From assembly GCF_900162685.1 (NCBI RefSeq), contig NZ_LT727827.1, forward strand, positions 62,001 through 126,000: a stretch of DNA of 64,000 nucleotides, in the 5' to 3' direction. This DNA is from Terribacillus halophilus. GTDB taxonomy: Bacteria; Bacillota; Bacilli; Bacillales; Amphibacillaceae. The translations under genes were made by a program, and so were the position numbers. Each line of letters starts with the position of its first letter. Positions within the stretch are counted from its first letter, which is position 1. Below the pieces are notes generated by a model. The model saw only the letters and a program-made list of their open reading frames with translations, was not told where the DNA came from and ran no database searches. This document shows positions 61,903-64,000 of this stretch, piece after piece.

Positions 61903-61942
61903 CAAAAGGCTTTGCTCTTCTAGTAAGAGTCAAAGCCTTTTG
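61903..61942. terminator. Bidirectional terminator
   Basis: About 17-bp stem (CAAAAGGCTTTG then CTCTT) with one bulge and a short loop, between convergent genes. Confidence 0.8.
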
Positions 61943-61991
61943 TATCTTGGTAAGGAATGTATGATTGCTGCTTCTTGCGAGCTCGTTGAAA

Positions 61992-62846
61992 TTAAGTTAT
62001 ATCTGACAATCTCTCTGCTGTAGCTGCTATTCGCTCATAAGCACCTTTAAGCTCTCCAATAGATCCGTAATTTTTATCAATGCTGCTCATCACTTGATTT
62101 ACCATCTCGGACATTACTGCTACTGATTTCGTAATCTGATTTAACTGGGCTGAAATGTCCTCAACAGAATGTTTGCTCGTATCTGCCATTTTACGCACTT
62201 CACTTGCCACCACGGAAAAACCTCGTCCATGCTCCCCCGCTCTTGCTGCTTCAATGCTGGCATTCAGTCCTAATAAATTGGATTGATCTGCTATTCCTTT
62301 TACTGTGGAAGCCATGTTCTTAATTTTATCGATATTTTCTTTTACAACCCGAAATTCTCCGATTAATTTGTCCATATCCGTAACAGCCAGCTGAGAAGAT
62401 TGATGCACTTCGCTTGTACTGCTATTCATCTCTTCCACTAAAGTCATAAACTCTTTAGAGCTTTGCTTTAAAATAGTTTCCTGCTTCGTTATATCTGTAG
62501 CTATTTTTATAATACTGTCTACTTCACCATTTTCATTAACTACTGGTGTATAAAATGCATCCAGCCATAAACTGCTTCCATCTTTTTTAACTCTTTGCAC
62601 CTTATCGTTATACATCTTATTATTACGCAGATTGTTCCAAAACCCTGTGTAATCTTGACTCTGCGTATACGTTTGTAAACATAACTGTCGGTGATTCATA
62701 TTTTGCAGCTCGTTTACCCCGTACCCAATCACTCCAGCGAAAATATCATTTGCCCACAAGATATTTCCTTGTGAATCAAATAGAATCATTGCTATTGAAC
62801 GTTCAATAGCTGTAAACAATTTCTCTTGTTCTAGATTATATTGCAC
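61992..62846 (-). CDS. Soluble PAS-domain methyl-accepting chemotaxis protein
   Basis: 284 residues without membrane helices. A PAS domain covers about residues 10-125 (MILFDSQGNILWANDIFAGVIGY, VKKDGSSLWLDAFYTPVVNENGEVDSIIKIATDIT), the Aer/HemAT-like energy-sensing type. The signalling domain follows, with tip GIADQSNLLGLNASIEAARAGEHGRGFSVVASEVRKMA. It is somewhat short on the C-terminal coiled arm. A sigma-D-like -10 is upstream. Probably an oxygen, redox or metabolite sensor. Confidence 0.85.
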   Translation of the reverse strand: MQYNLEQEKLFTAIERSIAMILFDSQGNILWANDIFAGVIGYGVNELQNMNHRQLCLQTYTQSQDYTGFWNNLRNNKMYNDKVQRVKKDGSSLWLDAFYTPVVNENGEVDSIIKIATDITKQETILKQSSKEFMTLVEEMNSSTSEVHQSSQLAVTDMDKLIGEFRVVKENIDKIKNMASTVKGIADQSNLLGLNASIEAARAGEHGRGFSVVASEVRKMADTSKHSVEDISAQLNQITKSVAVMSEMVNQVMSSIDKNYGSIGELKGAYERIAATAERLSDIT

Positions 62847-63228
62847 TACCGTTCCCCCATCATCTTTATCTCTCTTTTTAACTCGCGGTCAGTTCTACTT
62901 CGTTTTCAAGATTAGATTCTCGTTTTAGTTGTATTCTGTATCGCATGGTATTTTCTTAGCATTAGTAATATCGGTAATTCTTTTACATTCATAAAGCAAA
63001 TAAAAGATTTAGTTAAATTTTGGTTAACTTTTCACAAATTACTTGCTAGTAAGTATATGTTTGTGACCCGGATGTGCAGATACAGCCAAAAGTTCTATTT
63101 TTGTAATTATTCTATTCAAATGAGCGCTTAAACCAGACCATCTCTGCGTAATCATGTGGGTAAGCCTTCTTAATACCTCTAACGCTTCTTCACAGCTTTA
63201 AATACAATAGCAAGCCCTATTATCCGAA
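62847..63228. other. Intergenic region between the chemoreceptor and the betaine-binding gene
   Basis: About 380 bp without a credible frame. AT-rich. Apart from the two promoters listed, I see no repeat or RNA structure. Confidence 0.55.
62968..62975 (-). promoter_or_regulatory. Sigma-D-like -10 box of the PAS chemoreceptor gene
   Basis: ACCGATAT on the minus strand, 7 of 8 bases of GCCGATAT, 122 nt before the start codon. The -35 is unclear. Confidence 0.4.
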
Positions 63229-63257
63229 TTTACTGTAATTTTAGTGTGCGTTATGAT
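63229..63257 (+). promoter_or_regulatory. Promoter of the betaine-binding protein gene
   Basis: TTTACT, 17-nt spacer, TATGAT (63252-63257), 36 nt before the TTG start. Confidence 0.55.
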
Positions 63258-63292
63258 TAATGTTGTGTTTACAAGCCAAAGGGGGAATCATT

Positions 63293-64000
63293 TTGATTAG
63301 AGTATTTGGAATTATCTTCACTTTATCTGTAGTTCTTTTGCTAACAGGTTGCGCATCCCAAAGTAACAGCAGCTCTGGAAGTAATTTGGGGGAAGATCTT
63401 GATTACACAATTACAGGACTGGAGCCCGGATCAGGAGCAATGGGGCTTACCGAAGATGTGATAGAGGGTTATGATAATTTGAACGACTGGGAATTATTAG
63501 AAGGGTCAACTGCCAGCATGCTAACCGAGCTGGGCGAAGCAATTGATAATGAAGAACCGATTGTAATCGTTGGCTGGAATCCGCACTGGATGTTTGCATC
63601 GTATGACCTAAAATATTTAGATGATTCAGAAGGCATATATGGCGGTGAAGAGAGCATACATACAATTGCTAGAAAAGGTTTAGAAGATGATTTACCAGGA
63701 GCTTATGAAATTCTCGACCGGTTTAACTGGGAATCAGAAGATATGGAGTCAGTGATGGATGATGCACAAGATGTGGAATTTGAGGAAGCTGCAAGCAAAT
63801 GGATTGAAGCAAATTCAGATAAAGTAAATGAATGGATTGATGGAATTGAGAAAGTGCAAGGGGAAGAGATTGAACTAGTTTCTACACCTTGGGATTCAGA
63901 ACGAGCTTCAGGTGAAGTCGTGAAACAAGTATTAGAACAACAAGGATTTGAAGTAACAGTAACACCTGTTGATCCGGCCATTATGTTCCAAGCTATTGGG
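63293..64000 (+). CDS. opuAC: Glycine betaine ABC transporter substrate-binding lipoprotein (OpuAC-like, cut by the window end)
   Basis: 236 codons are present. TTG start behind AAAGGGGG. Signal with lipobox LTGC, then the first lobe ITGLEPGSGAMGLTEDVIEGY, IVIVGWNPHWMFASYDLKYLDD (the Trp-rich betaine cage) and IHTIARKGL, and the second lobe opening STPWDSERASGEVVKQVL. This order matches OpuAC of B. subtilis, the binding protein for the osmoprotectant glycine betaine. Permease and ATPase genes are not upstream; they could follow beyond the window or be elsewhere. Confidence 0.87.
   Translation, partial: MIRVFGIIFTLSVVLLLTGCASQSNSSSGSNLGEDLDYTITGLEPGSGAMGLTEDVIEGYDNLNDWELLEGSTASMLTELGEAIDNEEPIVIVGWNPHWMFASYDLKYLDDSEGIYGGEESIHTIARKGLEDDLPGAYEILDRFNWESEDMESVMDDAQDVEFEEAASKWIEANSDKVNEWIDGIEKVQGEEIELVSTPWDSERASGEVVKQVLEQQGFEVTVTPVDPAIMFQAIG

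Overview
The window comes from a low-GC Gram-positive bacterium of the family Bacillaceae. The signs are purine-rich Shine-Dalgarno sites before nearly every gene, frequent TTG and GTG starts, an MreBH-type actin, CcpA-type cre sites, and a soluble chemoreceptor/aldehyde dehydrogenase pair arranged like yfmS-yfmT of Bacillus subtilis. Plant-polymer genes (alpha-L-rhamnosidase, rhamnogalacturonan lyase, beta-glucoside PTS) suggest a soil or plant-associated species. A genus such as Terribacillus is only a guess. No rRNA, tRNA or CRISPR array was seen.

Layout. 0-7.6 kb: cell-surface and housekeeping genes (CAP-domain protein, mreBH, UDG-like glycosylase, PC4-like ssDNA binder, ChbG deacetylase, CorA). 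7.6-14.5 kb, minus strand: a DASS dicarboxylate transporter, then a three-gene operon (M20 amidohydrolase, ten-helix-type membrane transporter, metal amidohydrolase) and a second, tandem M20 paralogue. 14.8-28.8 kb: a secreted GH78 rhamnosidase and a secreted PL11 rhamnogalacturonan lyase, each behind a TGTAAGCGCTTT cre site. Between them lie a PadR-DUF2812-M50 operon, SdpI-like, RluA-like, LysR and GGDEF genes, and a second transporter-peptidase pair paralogous to the first. 28.9-33.7 kb: a cupin, an interspersed repeat, the chemoreceptor-aldehyde dehydrogenase operon, and a complete IS3-family (IS150-like) element inserted in the loop of a terminator.

33.7-45 kb is an accessory-like stretch of acetyltransferases, a Nudix protein, a glutamine amidotransferase, methyltransferases and an ATPase, with pabB/C and fumC embedded. 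46-50.8 kb is a beta-glucoside utilisation operon (PTS EIIBCA and 6-phospho-beta-glucosidase) with a divergent GntR regulator; a promoter, an inverted repeat and a cre site are packed into about 40 bp. 50.8-64 kb carries lipoproteins, a 3-hydroxyacyl-CoA dehydrogenase, SstT, an SDR, a lipoprotein/DUF350/ATP-grasp cassette, a PAS chemoreceptor and the start of a glycine-betaine binding protein.

A recurrent theme between 33.9 and 56.9 kb is genes damaged by one or two small lesions: a GNAT remnant, a Nudix gene with compensating indels across its Nudix box, a VOC gene with a premature stop, a small membrane-anchored protein with one in-frame TGA, and an HD hydrolase with a one-base frameshift. 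They are either real recent decay or uncorrected sequence errors. Reads would tell which.
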